Under the pieces are notes generated by a model. The model was not told where the DNA came from. It ran no database searches and was given only the letters and a program-made list of their open reading frames with translations. The position numbers were made by a program, and so were the translations under genes. From contig NZ_BAABWX010000007.1 in NCBI RefSeq assembly GCF_040364665.1, positions 26,637 through 90,636 of the forward strand: 64,000 nt of DNA. Direction: 5' to 3'. The DNA comes from Cognatishimia sp. WU-CL00825. GTDB taxonomy: Bacteria; Pseudomonadota; Alphaproteobacteria; Rhodobacterales; Rhodobacteraceae. This document shows, one piece after another, positions 42,803 through 52,048 of this stretch (its first letter is position 1; every line of letters begins with the position of its first letter).

Positions 42803-43779
42803 TTTGAGCCGTCACACCCCACTGCCATGGCAGTGATGCCCAGCCTGTCAAACAGCTTGCTGTCATCGTCTTCTTCTGGGTTGTCGGCGGTGAGCAATGT
42901 GTCGCCCACAAAGATCGAATTGGCACCAGCAAAGAAGCACATGGCTTGCAGTTCATCGCTCATGTCTGTGCGACCAGCTGACAGGCGTACATGTGATTTT
43001 GGCATCAGGATACGGGCCAGCGCGATGGTGCGCACAAATTCAATTGGGTCGAGTTTTTCAACATCCGCTAAAGGCGTGTCGGCAATTGGAATCAGCATGT
43101 TGACGGGCACGGAATCAGGGTGTTCTTTCAGCGTCGCCAAAGCCAGCAACATATCCACTCGGTCCATTTGCTGTTCGCCCATGCCGACGATGCCACCGGC
43201 GCAGACTTTGATACCGGCTTCGCGCACGCGGTTCAGTGTGTCGATGCGGTCGGCAAAGGTACGGGTGGTGATGATTTCGGAATAATAGCGTTCAGAGGTA
43301 TCGATGTTGTGGTTGTAATAATCCAAACCCGACTCGCGCAGGCGGAAAATTTGGTCATCTTCCAGCATGCCGAGGGTCATACAGGTTTCCATGCCCAGAT
43401 CTTTGACGCCCTGCACCATGGCTTCCAGCACGTCCATATCGCGATCTTTTGGCGAGCGCCAAGCGGCCCCCATGCAATAGCGAGTGGCCCCACCGGCTTT
43501 GGCTTTTTTGGCTTCTGAAAGCACGCGCTCGACTTCGATCAGCTTAGAGGCTGATAGTTGCGATCCGTTGCGGGCAGATTGGCTGCAATAAGCGCAGTCT
43601 TCGGCACAGCCGCCGGTTTTTATCGACAAAAGCTTAGAGCGTTGCACTTGATTGGGATCAAAATGTTCTCGGTGCACAGTTTGGGCGCGATATAGCAGAT
43701 CCATAAAGGGCAAGTTGTAAATGTCATCCGCTTCTTCACGGGTCCAGTCGGTGCGCAATGGGGAAGAATTGTCTAGCAT
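42799..43779 (-). CDS. bioB: Biotin synthase BioB
   Basis: BioB is a radical-SAM enzyme that inserts sulfur into dethiobiotin; 326 residues. The radical-SAM cysteines are Cys58, Cys62 and Cys65 (CAEDCAYC). It is the first gene of a six-gene operon bioB-F-D-A-G-C in which every junction overlaps, so the whole path from malonyl-ACP methylation to biotin is translationally coupled. A TTATAGATAA box begins ten bases upstream of the ATG. Confidence 0.97.
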   Translation of the reverse strand: MLDNSSPLRTDWTREEADDIYNLPFMDLLYRAQTVHREHFDPNQVQRSKLLSIKTGGCAEDCAYCSQSARNGSQLSASKLIEVERVLSEAKKAKAGGATRYCMGAAWRSPKDRDMDVLEAMVQGVKDLGMETCMTLGMLEDDQIFRLRESGLDYYNHNIDTSERYYSEIITTRTFADRIDTLNRVREAGIKVCAGGIVGMGEQQMDRVDMLLALATLKEHPDSVPVNMLIPIADTPLADVEKLDPIEFVRTIALARILMPKSHVRLSAGRTDMSDELQAMCFFAGANSIFVGDTLLTADNPEEDDDSKLFDRLGITAMAVGCDGSK

Positions 43780-43788
43780 GATCTCACT

Positions 43789-43839
43789 TTATAGATAATT
43801 TTATGATCGACTTCTGGTTTCATATTTTTTTATCTATTT
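43789..43839. promoter_or_regulatory. BioR boxes upstream of bioB
   Basis: TTATAGATAA at 43789-43798 is a full match to the BioR recognition palindrome known from Agrobacterium, Brucella and Paracoccus. TTATCTATTT at 43830-43839 matches eight of ten bases. Together they bracket the likely bioB promoter in the gap shared with the divergent RNA methyltransferase gene. Confidence 0.8.
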
Positions 43840-43949
43840 TTAACCAGTGATCAAGAGGCTCAGCAAGAAACCCTACGTTTCTTTTGTGGAAATTGGTGAT
43901 AATTGACAATTCTGTGGTCTTTATTGCGATTTCAGCCTAGGGACCGCGC

Positions 43950-45062
43950 ATGGCAGATACTGACTCTCTTTCAATTTTTCTCGTAGGCACCCCGGGGCTT
44001 GAAGATGTTTTATGCGCCGAAGCACGAGCTTGTGGTTGGGCGGATGCAAAACCTGTACCGGGGGGCGTTGAAATCAGCGGTGGCTGGTCGGATGTGTGGC
44101 GCGCCAACCTAGAACTGCGCGGAGCCACCCGTGTGCTGGTACGCATCGGCAGTTTTATGGCTTTCCATCCGGCGCAACTGGACAAGCGCGCCCGCAAATT
44201 CCCGTGGGGTGATGTGTTGCGCCCAGATGTGCCTGTGCGTGTCGAGGCCGTCAGTAAGAAATCCAAGATTTATCACGCAGGGGCCGCCAAACAACGTATC
44301 GAGCGCGCCATCAGCGAAGAGTTGGGGGCTGAAATCTCGGCCGAAGCTGCGGTGGTGGTGAAAGTACGAATCGATGACAATGTGGTTACGCTGAGCGTCG
44401 ACAGTTCTGGCGAGTCCTTGCACAAACGCGGCCACAAAGAAGCGGTCGGCAAAGCCCCGATGCGCGAAACCTTGGCGTCGCTGTTTTTGCGGTCATGTGG
44501 CTATGATGGGTCACAAGCGATCTTGGATCCGATGTGCGGCTCTGGGACGTTTGTGATTGAGGCCGCCGAAATGGCGCTTGGACTACAAGCAGGGCGCAGC
44601 CGTCAGTTTGCGTTTGAACACTTGGCTAGTTTTGACCCAGAAGCGTTTGCAGCGCTTAAGTCCAAGCCGGCCGATGACCAAACAGAGGTGCGATTCTTTG
44701 GCTCTGATCGCAACACCGGGGCCATCGCTATGGCTGCTGCCAACGCAGAGCGTGCGGGTGTGGCTGCGGTGACCTCGTTTCGTCACGCCTCTGTCAGCGA
44801 TATGCAGCGGCCCGATGGCCCACCCGGTATTGTGATTGTGAACCCGCCTTATGGCGCACGTATTGGCAACAAAAAGCTGCTCTTTGGGCTTTATGCGGCT
44901 TTGGGGACACGGCTTAAGGAAGAGTTCCAGGGCTGGCGTGTTGGCATTATCACCAGCGACACCGGGTTAGCGCGTGCCACCGGCCTGCCCAAGCTGCGCA
45001 ATGGCCCCCCGTTGCCGCATGGGGGATTAAAAGTACGCTTGTTTGAGGCTGGACCGCTTTAG
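43950..45062 (+). CDS. THUMP-type class I rRNA/tRNA guanine N2-methyltransferase
   Basis: This is a SAM-dependent RNA methyltransferase of the UPF0020 family, 370 residues, resembling the N-terminal module of RlmL. An N-terminal ferredoxin-like plus THUMP part (about 1-155) is followed by the methyltransferase domain, with motif I DPMCGSGTF and the N2-guanine motif NPPYG. It lacks the C-terminal RlmK module of the E. coli fusion. The target base cannot be told from sequence alone; 23S G2445 is the family precedent. Confidence 0.85.
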   Translation: MADTDSLSIFLVGTPGLEDVLCAEARACGWADAKPVPGGVEISGGWSDVWRANLELRGATRVLVRIGSFMAFHPAQLDKRARKFPWGDVLRPDVPVRVEAVSKKSKIYHAGAAKQRIERAISEELGAEISAEAAVVVKVRIDDNVVTLSVDSSGESLHKRGHKEAVGKAPMRETLASLFLRSCGYDGSQAILDPMCGSGTFVIEAAEMALGLQAGRSRQFAFEHLASFDPEAFAALKSKPADDQTEVRFFGSDRNTGAIAMAAANAERAGVAAVTSFRHASVSDMQRPDGPPGIVIVNPPYGARIGNKKLLFGLYAALGTRLKEEFQGWRVGIITSDTGLARATGLPKLRNGPPLPHGGLKVRLFEAGPL

Positions 45063-45111
45063 GTCTTGGTGGCAGGATCGGATCGGGCGTTATGGTCGCG
45101 TTGGTGCGGTG

Positions 45112-45798
45112 TTAACCTTGAAGCGCTTGGCGTTTGATTTCCATAAAGCGGCCATCAGTATTTTCGCCCACCAAAGTCAGAGACGAGATCACAAAGGGTT
45201 TGGGCAGGGTATTGACCAGCACCTGGGTCAGGCTTTGCTTTAGCGTTTCGGCGTGCTCGACAGGCAGTTTTCCGGTCAGTGTCATGTGAAAGCGAAAGTC
45301 GTCCAGCGCATAGGGGTAGCCCCAGTTTTGCAAATTGGCCTCTTGTGAAAGGGTCAAGCGCGTCTTTTGGCGTTTTGCAACCTCTGCTTCGGTAGGAAAG
45401 GCGCGAAACCCATCAAGTTTGCGCAGGAAATTGGCCGCAAGCGCACCAAGTTCTGAAGTGTCGCCGGTAACAGTGAGCGCTAGGAAGCGGCCAAGGCGTG
45501 TCACCTCTAGCCCGTCAAGACTAACGGGTTTGCTGACCATGCACAGTTCTGTAAAGGCAGCCAACAGCGCTTCTTCGCTTTGGACGTCGGTCAATCTAAA
45601 CGGCGGCTTAATTGTGCCGTGAAGCCCGTATTTTCTGGGGGCTTCTGTCAGTGCAGCGATGTCGTCGGTCACATCCTGCATATAGGGGTGGGCTACTGGC
45701 ATGCCTGTGGCGATATCCCATCCAAGCCAAGCTGCGCCGAAATCAGCCAGTGCGCCCTCTGGTGGCGTATAAAAAATCGCATATCTTTGAAACTGCAT
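45112..45798 (-). CDS. DUF1045 protein, 2H phosphoesterase-like
   Basis: This is a 228-residue protein from the ATG ending at 45798 (MQFQRYAIFYTPPEG), which has AGGG about nine bases upstream; the open frame continues 28 codons further. It belongs to DUF1045, usually annotated 'putative phosphonate metabolism protein' because homologues lie in phn clusters. Two HxT-type motifs are visible, LHGTIKPPF near residue 61 and FHMTLTG near 170, as in 2H phosphoesterases, implying action on a cyclic or phosphodiester substrate. No phn genes are present here. Confidence 0.78.
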   Translation of the reverse strand: MQFQRYAIFYTPPEGALADFGAAWLGWDIATGMPVAHPYMQDVTDDIAALTEAPRKYGLHGTIKPPFRLTDVQSEEALLAAFTELCMVSKPVSLDGLEVTRLGRFLALTVTGDTSELGALAANFLRKLDGFRAFPTEAEVAKRQKTRLTLSQEANLQNWGYPYALDDFRFHMTLTGKLPVEHAETLKQSLTQVLVNTLPKPFVISSLTLVGENTDGRFMEIKRQALQG

Positions 45799-45962
45799 CC
45801 ATGGCCCTGCCTGTTGATCAGCGGCTTTACGTCTGGATTGTTTGGCCAACCCAAGACGCTGCGCTGTGGTTTTCCTAGCCATATCACCAGAAGTTGCTGT
45901 CGTGCAGTCCAGAATGCAGCTTTTCTTGCCATTCCTGCGTTGGCTTGTTAGTCACTCGCCAT

Positions 45963-46044
45963 CCGTTGGGGTGCTTGCGTGCAAGCTGAGAGGCAATAGC
46001 CAACCCATCGAACCTGATCCGGTCAATACCGGCGGAGGGAACGG
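45963..46044 (+). ncRNA. TPP riboswitch (THI element)
   Basis: The conserved thi-box core is present: GGGGTGC, then GCTGAGA, AACCC, ACCTGATC and GGCGGAGGGAACGG. CCGTT (45963-45967) pairs with AACGG (46040-46044) to form P1. It lies 77 bases upstream of thiD. Downstream, a CCCTCCC...CCCCCCTCT stretch (about 46067-46086) can pair with the AAGGGGAAG ribosome site near 46109-46117, so control is probably at translation initiation when TPP is bound. Confidence 0.95.
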
Positions 46045-46120
46045 AAATTGGGCTAAGTCACTTAACCCTCCCATGTTCCCCCCTCTCTAAGGTGTTTGGC
46101 AAAGTTGCAAGGGGAAGTGC

Positions 46121-46918
46121 ATGGCAAAGGCGGCATTAACGATCGCAGGCTCTGACAGTGGCGGCGGCGCTGGGGTTCAAGCGGATCTAAAGACTTTTTC
46201 CGCGTTGGGGGTTTTCGGCACCAGCGCGATCACGGCCATTACCGCCCAAAATACGCTGGACGTGACGGCAGTTGAAGCGATTTCGAACCCGGTTGTCGCC
46301 GCGCAAATCAAAGCTGTCTTGGATGATATCGATGTGCAAGCGGTGAAAATTGGTATGCTGGGCGCGCCCGATTTGATCGAGACTGTCGCCGCTGCGTTGG
46401 CGGCGTTTGCTGGCCCAATTGTGCTGGATCCGGTCATGTTGTCAAAATCCGGCGTGGCTTTGCTGCCCAGTGATGCCGTTGATGCATTGGTGCAGCATTT
46501 GGTGCCAATGGCCCATGTGCTGACCCCAAACTTACCCGAAGCGGCGCGAATTCTGAACGTGGCCGAGGCCACCGATGACGACGCGGTACTGGCCCAGGGC
46601 GCGCGATTGCTTGCGCTGGGCTGCAAGGCTGTGGTGATGAAAGGCGGCCACGCCAAAGGCGAGGTTTGCCGTGACTGGTTGTTAACGGATCAAGGCGCAA
46701 TGGCGTTTGAAGCACCGCGCATTGACACCCGCAACACCCATGGCACCGGTTGCACCATGTCATCGGCCATTGCCGCCGAGTTGGCCAAGGGGGCTGATCT
46801 CTCTGACGCTGTCGCGCGGGCACATGCCTGGTTGCACAAAGCAATAGTGGCGTCAGATCAGATCGACATCGGTCAGGGCCACGGACCCGTGCATCATTTC
46901 CATGAGGTTTGGAGATGA
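46121..46918 (+). CDS. thiD: Hydroxymethylpyrimidine/phosphomethylpyrimidine kinase ThiD
   Basis: ThiD phosphorylates HMP and HMP-P to the pyrophosphate used by ThiE; 265 residues. It has GSDSGGGAGVQADLKTF (residues 8-24), DPVMLSKSG and the anion-hole motif HGTGCTMSSA near the C-terminus. It is the first gene behind the TPP riboswitch and overlaps thiO (ATGA). Confidence 0.96.
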   Translation: MAKAALTIAGSDSGGGAGVQADLKTFSALGVFGTSAITAITAQNTLDVTAVEAISNPVVAAQIKAVLDDIDVQAVKIGMLGAPDLIETVAAALAAFAGPIVLDPVMLSKSGVALLPSDAVDALVQHLVPMAHVLTPNLPEAARILNVAEATDDDAVLAQGARLLALGCKAVVMKGGHAKGEVCRDWLLTDQGAMAFEAPRIDTRNTHGTGCTMSSAIAAELAKGADLSDAVARAHAWLHKAIVASDQIDIGQGHGPVHHFHEVWR

Positions 46919-47895
46919 ATAAGAAAATCACAATTTTCGGTGGTGGCGTGGTGGGCCTAACCGTGGCCGCAGAATTGCACAGCCGCGAGTGTGATGTGAC
47001 CGTAATCGACCCCAATGGCGCGCCGGGGCCGCACGGATGCTCTTGGTGGGCAGGCGGTATGTTGGCTGCGGATTGTGAAGGAGAGGTTGCTGAGGAACAG
47101 GTCGTGCGCTTAGGGCGTGATGCCGCTGCTTGGTGGCAATCCCAAGGTGCAAAGCTAACCTATAAGGGCTCTGTTGTGGTGGCGCTTGGGCGGGATCGTC
47201 AAGAGCTTGACCGTTTTGCGCGTCGTACCGAAAACCACGAGATGTTGGATCAGAGCGGCCTTGCGGCGCTTGAACCGCAACTGGCCGAGCGGTTTGACCG
47301 CGCTTTGCATATGCGGGCAGAGGCGCATCTGAATCCGCGAGTGACCTTGACCGATCTGCAGCAACGCCTGAAGTCCGAAGGCGTCAAGTTCTGGAAAGAA
47401 GGCGCTGGCGTTGGTCAGGTGATAGATTGCACAGGATTGGCTGCGCGACCTGCGCTGCCAGAAATGCGTGGCGTTAAAGGTGAAATGGTGATCCTGCGCG
47501 CACCAGATATCCGCTTAGACCGTCCAATCCGCCTGCTGCATCCGCGCTTTCCTCTATATATCGTGCCGCGTGGCGATGGCGTCTTTATGCTAGGGGCAAC
47601 CCAGATCGAAAGCGGAGAGCGATCCCGCGCCACGGTGCGGTCCGTGATGGAATTATTGAATGCTGCCTATGCGCTGCATCCAGCATTTGGCGAAGCGGAG
47701 TTGTTGGAAATTGGTGTAGATGCACGCCCTGCCTTTCCGGACAACCTGCCGCGGATCACTCAGAAGAATGACAAAATTTATGTGAATGGGCTGTTTCGGC
47801 ACGGCTATTTGCTGGCCCCTGCGATGGCGCGGATGGTTGGCGAATGGCTGCTGGATGGCAAAACACCGGAGTTGTTGCATGAAGATCATGGTTAA
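46915..47895 (+). CDS. thiO: Glycine oxidase ThiO
   Basis: ThiO oxidises glycine to the imine needed for the thiazole ring, replacing ThiH in aerobes; 326 residues. It is an FAD-dependent DAO-family protein with the dinucleotide motif GGGVVGLTVA at about residues 9-18 and a C-terminal FRHGYLLAPAMA block. The start at 46915 overlaps the thiD stop and has GAGG seven bases before. Its end overlaps thiS. Confidence 0.92.
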   Translation: MNKKITIFGGGVVGLTVAAELHSRECDVTVIDPNGAPGPHGCSWWAGGMLAADCEGEVAEEQVVRLGRDAAAWWQSQGAKLTYKGSVVVALGRDRQELDRFARRTENHEMLDQSGLAALEPQLAERFDRALHMRAEAHLNPRVTLTDLQQRLKSEGVKFWKEGAGVGQVIDCTGLAARPALPEMRGVKGEMVILRAPDIRLDRPIRLLHPRFPLYIVPRGDGVFMLGATQIESGERSRATVRSVMELLNAAYALHPAFGEAELLEIGVDARPAFPDNLPRITQKNDKIYVNGLFRHGYLLAPAMARMVGEWLLDGKTPELLHEDHG

Positions 47896-48076
47896 TGGCG
47901 AAAAGCATGAGGTTGAGGCGACTTCGCTTGCGGCAATATTGGTTGAACTTGGCCATGGTGGGGCCAAAGTCGCCACAGCGGTCAACGAAGATTTTGTACC
48001 TGCCACGCTGCGTGAAACCACAGAGATAAAGGACGGGGACCGCGTCGAGATTGTCGCGCCGCGTCAGGGGGGATAG
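47879..48076 (+). CDS. thiS: Sulfur carrier protein ThiS
   Basis: This is a 65-residue ubiquitin-fold sulfur carrier. It starts MKIMVNGE and ends in the required Gly-Gly (RQGG), whose C-terminus is adenylated by ThiF and thiocarboxylated. It overlaps the end of thiO by 17 bases and lies two bases before thiG. The start was chosen by comparison with the family, since the frame is open further upstream. Confidence 0.92.
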   Translation: MKIMVNGEKHEVEATSLAAILVELGHGGAKVATAVNEDFVPATLRETTEIKDGDRVEIVAPRQGG

Positions 48077-48078
48077 AT

Positions 48079-48852
48079 ATGCCAACCTTTTACGGAAAAG
48101 AAATCAACTCGCGCTTGATGCTAGGCACTGCGCAATATCCGTCGCCTGCCATTCTGGCGGATGCCTTTCGTCGTTCTGGCGCAGGCATTGCAACGGTTTC
48201 CGTGCGCCGCGAAGCCGGATCTGACAAAGCCGGGCAAGCTTTTTGGGACCTGATCAAAGAGCTGGATGTGGCGCTGCTGCCCAATACCGCCGGCTGCCAT
48301 TCGGTGCGCGAGGCGGTGACCACCGCCCATATGGCACGCGAATTGTTTGACACCCCTTGGATCAAGCTCGAAGTCATTGGCCACGCAGATACACTCCAAC
48401 CAGATGTGTTTGGCTTGGTCGAAGCCGCGCGCATTTTGTCCGAAGATGGCTTTCAGGTCTTTCCCTATTGCACCGAGGATCTGGTGCTGTGCGACAAGCT
48501 GCAAAACGCTGGCTGTCAGGTTCTGATGCCGTGGGGCGCGCCGATTGGTACTGGATTGGGGCTGAATAATGTCTACGGCCTGCGGTCTTTGCGCGCGCAT
48601 TTCCCGGATTTGCCCTTGGTGGTAGATGCGGGATTGGGTGTGCCCAGTCAAGCGGCACAGGCCATCGAATTGGGCTATGATGCTGTGCTGCTGAATACAG
48701 CTGTGGCCAAAGCCGGTGACCCCGTCGCCATGGCCGAAGGTTTTGCCAAAGCCGTCGAGGCGGGCGCTCTGGCCTATCAGGCAGACGCGATGGAACCGCG
48801 CGACATGGCAGCGCCTTCTACTCCTGTGCTTGGAAAGGCGTTTCTGGAATGA
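48079..48852 (+). CDS. thiG: Thiazole synthase ThiG
   Basis: ThiG builds the thiazole phosphate from dehydroglycine, deoxyxylulose 5-phosphate and ThiS-thiocarboxylate; 257 residues, TIM barrel. Visible features are [13 protein letters not shown] near residue 12, VSVRRE, the LLPNTAGC block and the phosphate-binding [11 protein letters not shown]. It ends overlapping thiE (ATGA). Confidence 0.95.
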   Translation: MPTFYGKEINSRLMLGTAQYPSPAILADAFRRSGAGIATVSVRREAGSDKAGQAFWDLIKELDVALLPNTAGCHSVREAVTTAHMARELFDTPWIKLEVIGHADTLQPDVFGLVEAARILSEDGFQVFPYCTEDLVLCDKLQNAGCQVLMPWGAPIGTGLGLNNVYGLRSLRAHFPDLPLVVDAGLGVPSQAAQAIELGYDAVLLNTAVAKAGDPVAMAEGFAKAVEAGALAYQADAMEPRDMAAPSTPVLGKAFLE

Positions 48853-49448
48853 GCTTGCACCCGTTTTATCCGGTCTTTGACGATGTGGCCTGGTTGCGCC
48901 GCGCTTTGCCGCTTGGCGTGAAACTGGTGCAGTTGCGCATCAAGGATCAGCCGCTTGATGTGGTGCGCGCGCAATTGATCGAAGGCAAGGCGCTGTGTGA
49001 TGAACATGGCGCGGTGCTGGTGGTGAATGACTATTGGCAATTGGCCATTGAACTGGGCTGTGACTGGCTGCATTTGGGCCAAGAGGATCTGGACGTTGCG
49101 GACATCGACGCCATTCAAGCCGCGGGTTTGAAATTAGGCATTTCCACCCATGATCGCGCTGAATTGGATCGCGCCTTGGCGCTGGATCCTAGCTATATCG
49201 CCTTGGGGCCGGTTTATCCGACCATTTTGAAGAAAATGAAATGGCATCAGCAAGGCCTTGAGAAAGTCACGGAATGGAAAGGGATAATCGGCGATCTGCC
49301 CCTTGTGGCGATCGGCGGCATGTCGGTGGAACGCGCGGTTGGGGCCTTTGACGCGGGGGCCGATATCGTGGCGGCCGTGACTGATATCACGCTGAAAGAC
49401 GATCCAGAGACGCGGGTCTCTGAATGGTTACAGGCGGTAAAAAAATGA
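48849..49448 (+). CDS. thiE: Thiamine phosphate synthase ThiE
   Basis: ThiE joins HMP-PP and thiazole phosphate to thiamine phosphate; 199 residues. It has VQLRIKD near residue 25, HLGQEDLDV near residue 75, and the [10 protein letters not shown] block. The usual STHSxxE appears as STHDRAE. It overlaps both thiG and thiF by four bases. Confidence 0.93.
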   Translation: MSLHPFYPVFDDVAWLRRALPLGVKLVQLRIKDQPLDVVRAQLIEGKALCDEHGAVLVVNDYWQLAIELGCDWLHLGQEDLDVADIDAIQAAGLKLGISTHDRAELDRALALDPSYIALGPVYPTILKKMKWHQQGLEKVTEWKGIIGDLPLVAIGGMSVERAVGAFDAGADIVAAVTDITLKDDPETRVSEWLQAVKK

Positions 49449-50425
49449 GCCGCTATGCGCGCCAGATCGCAGTGCCCGCTCTGGGGCCAGAAGGCCAAGC
49501 CAAATTACGCTCGGCCCGTGTATTGGTGATCGGGGCCGGCGGTCTTGCAGCCCCGGTGTTGCAGTATTTGGTGGGCGCTGGCGTAGGCTTTATTCGCCTC
49601 GTTGATCCGGACCATGTTGAACTTAGCAATCTGCATCGCCAGACTTTGTTTCGCGAAAATGATCTGGGGGCGTCCAAAGCACTGGCCGCCGCCAAACATA
49701 TGCAGGCGCTGAATGCTGAAAGCGAAATTCAGCCCATAATCAGCCGTCTTGATCCCTCTAATGTCGCGGCGCTTTGTGCAGGTGTTGATTTGGTGCTGGA
49801 TTGTGCTGACAGTTTTGCAGCCAGTTATGTGGCCAGTGACCATTGCCTTGGAGCAGGCTTGCCGCTGATCAGCGCTTCGGTGGTTGGCACCGAGGGCTAT
49901 TGCGGTGGCTTTTGTGGCGGGCAACCCAGTTTGCGGGCAGTGTTTCCCGATTTGCCAGATCGTTTGGGCAGCTGTGACGCAGATGGAGTCTTGGGGCCTT
50001 CGGTTGGTGTCATCGGCAGTTTGCAAGCGCAGATGGCAGTCGCGGTTATCAGCGGCACAAATCCTTCGCCCTTGGGGCAGATCGTCAGCTATGACGCAGC
50101 GCATTTCCGCTTTGGTGGCTTTCGCTTTGAAAAAGCCCCAGAACCAATGGGCGGACACCGCTTTATCGCCGCTAATGACATTGCGCCACAGGACTTTTTG
50201 ATCGACCTTCGGGCGGCAGATGAACCCGGCCCGGCACTGGTCAAAGCAACGCGTCATAGCGTGAGTGATTTTACAGAAAATGGACCCATGCCAAACCCCG
50301 CACAACGCGCTGTTTTGGCCTGCCGGTCAGGCCTGCGCGCCTGGCAGGCCGCCGAACGGCTGGCGCGGGTCTGGGACGGAGAAATAACGCTTGTCGCCCT
50401 TGGCGATGGGCCATCGGAAACCTAG
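49445..50425 (+). CDS. thiF: ThiF-like ThiS adenylyltransferase with rhodanese-like tail
   Basis: This enzyme adenylates the C-terminus of ThiS; 326 residues. It has an E1-type Rossmann core with [15 protein letters not shown] and the catalytic-type Cys in [13 protein letters not shown]-terminal segment of about 90 residues resembles rhodanese ([11 protein letters not shown], with Cys as likely persulfide site). The two zinc-binding CxxC pairs seen in most ThiF/MoeB proteins are absent: SLRAVFP stands where CYRCLFP is expected. The start overlaps the thiE stop (ATGA). MoeB is an alternative, but the operon favours ThiF. Confidence 0.87.
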   Translation: MSRYARQIAVPALGPEGQAKLRSARVLVIGAGGLAAPVLQYLVGAGVGFIRLVDPDHVELSNLHRQTLFRENDLGASKALAAAKHMQALNAESEIQPIISRLDPSNVAALCAGVDLVLDCADSFAASYVASDHCLGAGLPLISASVVGTEGYCGGFCGGQPSLRAVFPDLPDRLGSCDADGVLGPSVGVIGSLQAQMAVAVISGTNPSPLGQIVSYDAAHFRFGGFRFEKAPEPMGGHRFIAANDIAPQDFLIDLRAADEPGPALVKATRHSVSDFTENGPMPNPAQRAVLACRSGLRAWQAAERLARVWDGEITLVALGDGPSET

Positions 50426-50435
50426 GAGTGAACAG

Positions 50436-51371
50436 ATGAAAAAACTACTTATGGCAGCAGCGATGCTGACCGCTACACCGGCCTTTGCCGCTGATAAAAT
50501 GACGCTTTTGCTGGATTGGTTTGTAAACCCCGACCATGGCCCCATCATTGTCGCGCAAGAAAAAGGCTTCTTTGCTGACCAAGGCCTTGAGGTCGAAATC
50601 ATTGCGCCCGCAGACCCGTCTGACCCGCCAAAGCTGGTTGCCGCTGGTCAAGCGGAACTTGCGGTGTCTTATCAGCCGCAATTGCACCTGCAAGTTGCCG
50701 AAGGCCTGCCCCTGCTGCGCGTGGGCACATTGGTTGCAACCCCATTGAACTGCTTGTTGGTGCTAAAAGACGGCCCCATCAAGAACATCGCTGATCTTAA
50801 GGGCGGCAAAGTTGGCTATTCTGTTGCGGGCGTCGAAGAAGCGTTGCTGGGCACCATCCTGAACGAACATGGCCTTGGTATGGATGACGTCGAGCTGGTC
50901 AATGTGAACTGGTCGCTTTCCCCATCCTTGATGTCTGGTCAAGTTGCCGCCGTGCTTGGCGCATACCGCAATTTCGAATTGAACCAGATGGAAATCGAAG
51001 GCGTCGAAGGCAAGTGCTTTTACATCGAAGAAGAGGGCGTGCCGACCTATGACGAGTTGATCTATGTGGCCAACAAAGACAAAATGGACGTAGACAAAAC
51101 CCGTCGCTTTCTGCGCGCAACAGAGCTGGCGACCCAGTTCATCGTAAATCACCCACAAGAAAGCTGGGAGATTTTTTCGGGCACATCAACCGAGCTGCAA
51201 GACGAGCTGAACGAAAAAGCATGGGCAGATACTTTGCCACGCTTTGCCCTGCGTCCAGAAGCTTTGGACGAAGGCCGTTATGTGCGGTTTGAAAAATTCC
51301 TTGCAGATGCCAAGCTGGTCGAAGGCATACGCCCTGTGTCTGAACTTGCCGTTGATCTGGGCGCACAATAA
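50436..51371 (+). CDS. thiY: Thiamine pyrimidine precursor-binding protein ThiY
   Basis: This is the periplasmic binding protein of the ThiXYZ importer for formylaminopyrimidine and related thiamine breakdown products; 311 residues. The start has AGGAG nine bases upstream and opens a signal peptide (MKKLLMAAAMLTATPAFA-A). The NMT1/THI5-like domain begins TLLLDWFVNPDHGPIIVA near residue 24 and contains GVEEALLGTIL. It is followed directly by tenA, supporting salvage. Confidence 0.92.
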   Translation: MKKLLMAAAMLTATPAFAADKMTLLLDWFVNPDHGPIIVAQEKGFFADQGLEVEIIAPADPSDPPKLVAAGQAELAVSYQPQLHLQVAEGLPLLRVGTLVATPLNCLLVLKDGPIKNIADLKGGKVGYSVAGVEEALLGTILNEHGLGMDDVELVNVNWSLSPSLMSGQVAAVLGAYRNFELNQMEIEGVEGKCFYIEEEGVPTYDELIYVANKDKMDVDKTRRFLRATELATQFIVNHPQESWEIFSGTSTELQDELNEKAWADTLPRFALRPEALDEGRYVRFEKFLADAKLVEGIRPVSELAVDLGAQ

Positions 51372-51376
51372 GCGCC

Positions 51377-52048
51377 ATGAGTTACGGACAAACATTTCCG
51401 CTTTGGCGGGCAGCGGCGGGCCAAAACTGGCCCGCTTATGTTGATCATGAATTTGTCAAAGGGCTGCAGGATGGCTCGTTGCCGCGTGCTGCCTTTTTGC
51501 ATTATTTGACGCAAGATTACGTCTTTTTGATCCATTTCTCACGCGCTTGGGCTTTGGCGATCACCAAAGCTGAAACCGTCGCTGAAATGCGGCTGTGTGC
51601 TGGCACAGTGAACGCGCTCATCAATGATGAAATTGCGTTGCATGTCAAAACCTGTGCAGCGGCGGGCATCTCAGAGGCCGCGCTGTTTGCGGCCGAAGAA
51701 CGCCCTGAAAATCTTGCCTATACGCGCTATGTTCTGGATGCGGGACATTCCGGTGATTTGCTGGATCTATTGGCAGCCCTGGCACCCTGCGTGATGGGCT
51801 ACGGTGAAATTGGTGCGCGGTTGTTGTCCTCTACAAATGATAACCCCTATGGGGATTGGATCACCACTTATGGCGGTTCAGAGTATCAAGATGTTTGCAC
51901 CGAAGTCGGCGCGTTGATTGATGCGGCCGTTGCCCGACGTTTGGGATCAGACCCAACCTCGAGCCCGCGCTGGCAATATCTGTGCAAACGCTTTGACACC
52001 GCGACCCGCCTAGAGGTTAGCTTTTGGGATATGGGGCTGAAACCATGA
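51377..52048 (+). CDS. tenA: Aminopyrimidine aminohydrolase TenA, Cys class
   Basis: TenA hydrolyses aminomethyl-HMP to HMP in thiamine salvage; 223 residues, all-helical. The nucleophile is probably Cys138 in APCVMGYGEIG, matching the Cys class (TenA_C), and the C-terminal Glu in TRLEVSFWDMG fits the second catalytic position. It lies five bases after thiY and overlaps thiZ (ATGA). Confidence 0.92.
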   Translation: MSYGQTFPLWRAAAGQNWPAYVDHEFVKGLQDGSLPRAAFLHYLTQDYVFLIHFSRAWALAITKAETVAEMRLCAGTVNALINDEIALHVKTCAAAGISEAALFAAEERPENLAYTRYVLDAGHSGDLLDLLAALAPCVMGYGEIGARLLSSTNDNPYGDWITTYGGSEYQDVCTEVGALIDAAVARRLGSDPTSSPRWQYLCKRFDTATRLEVSFWDMGLKP

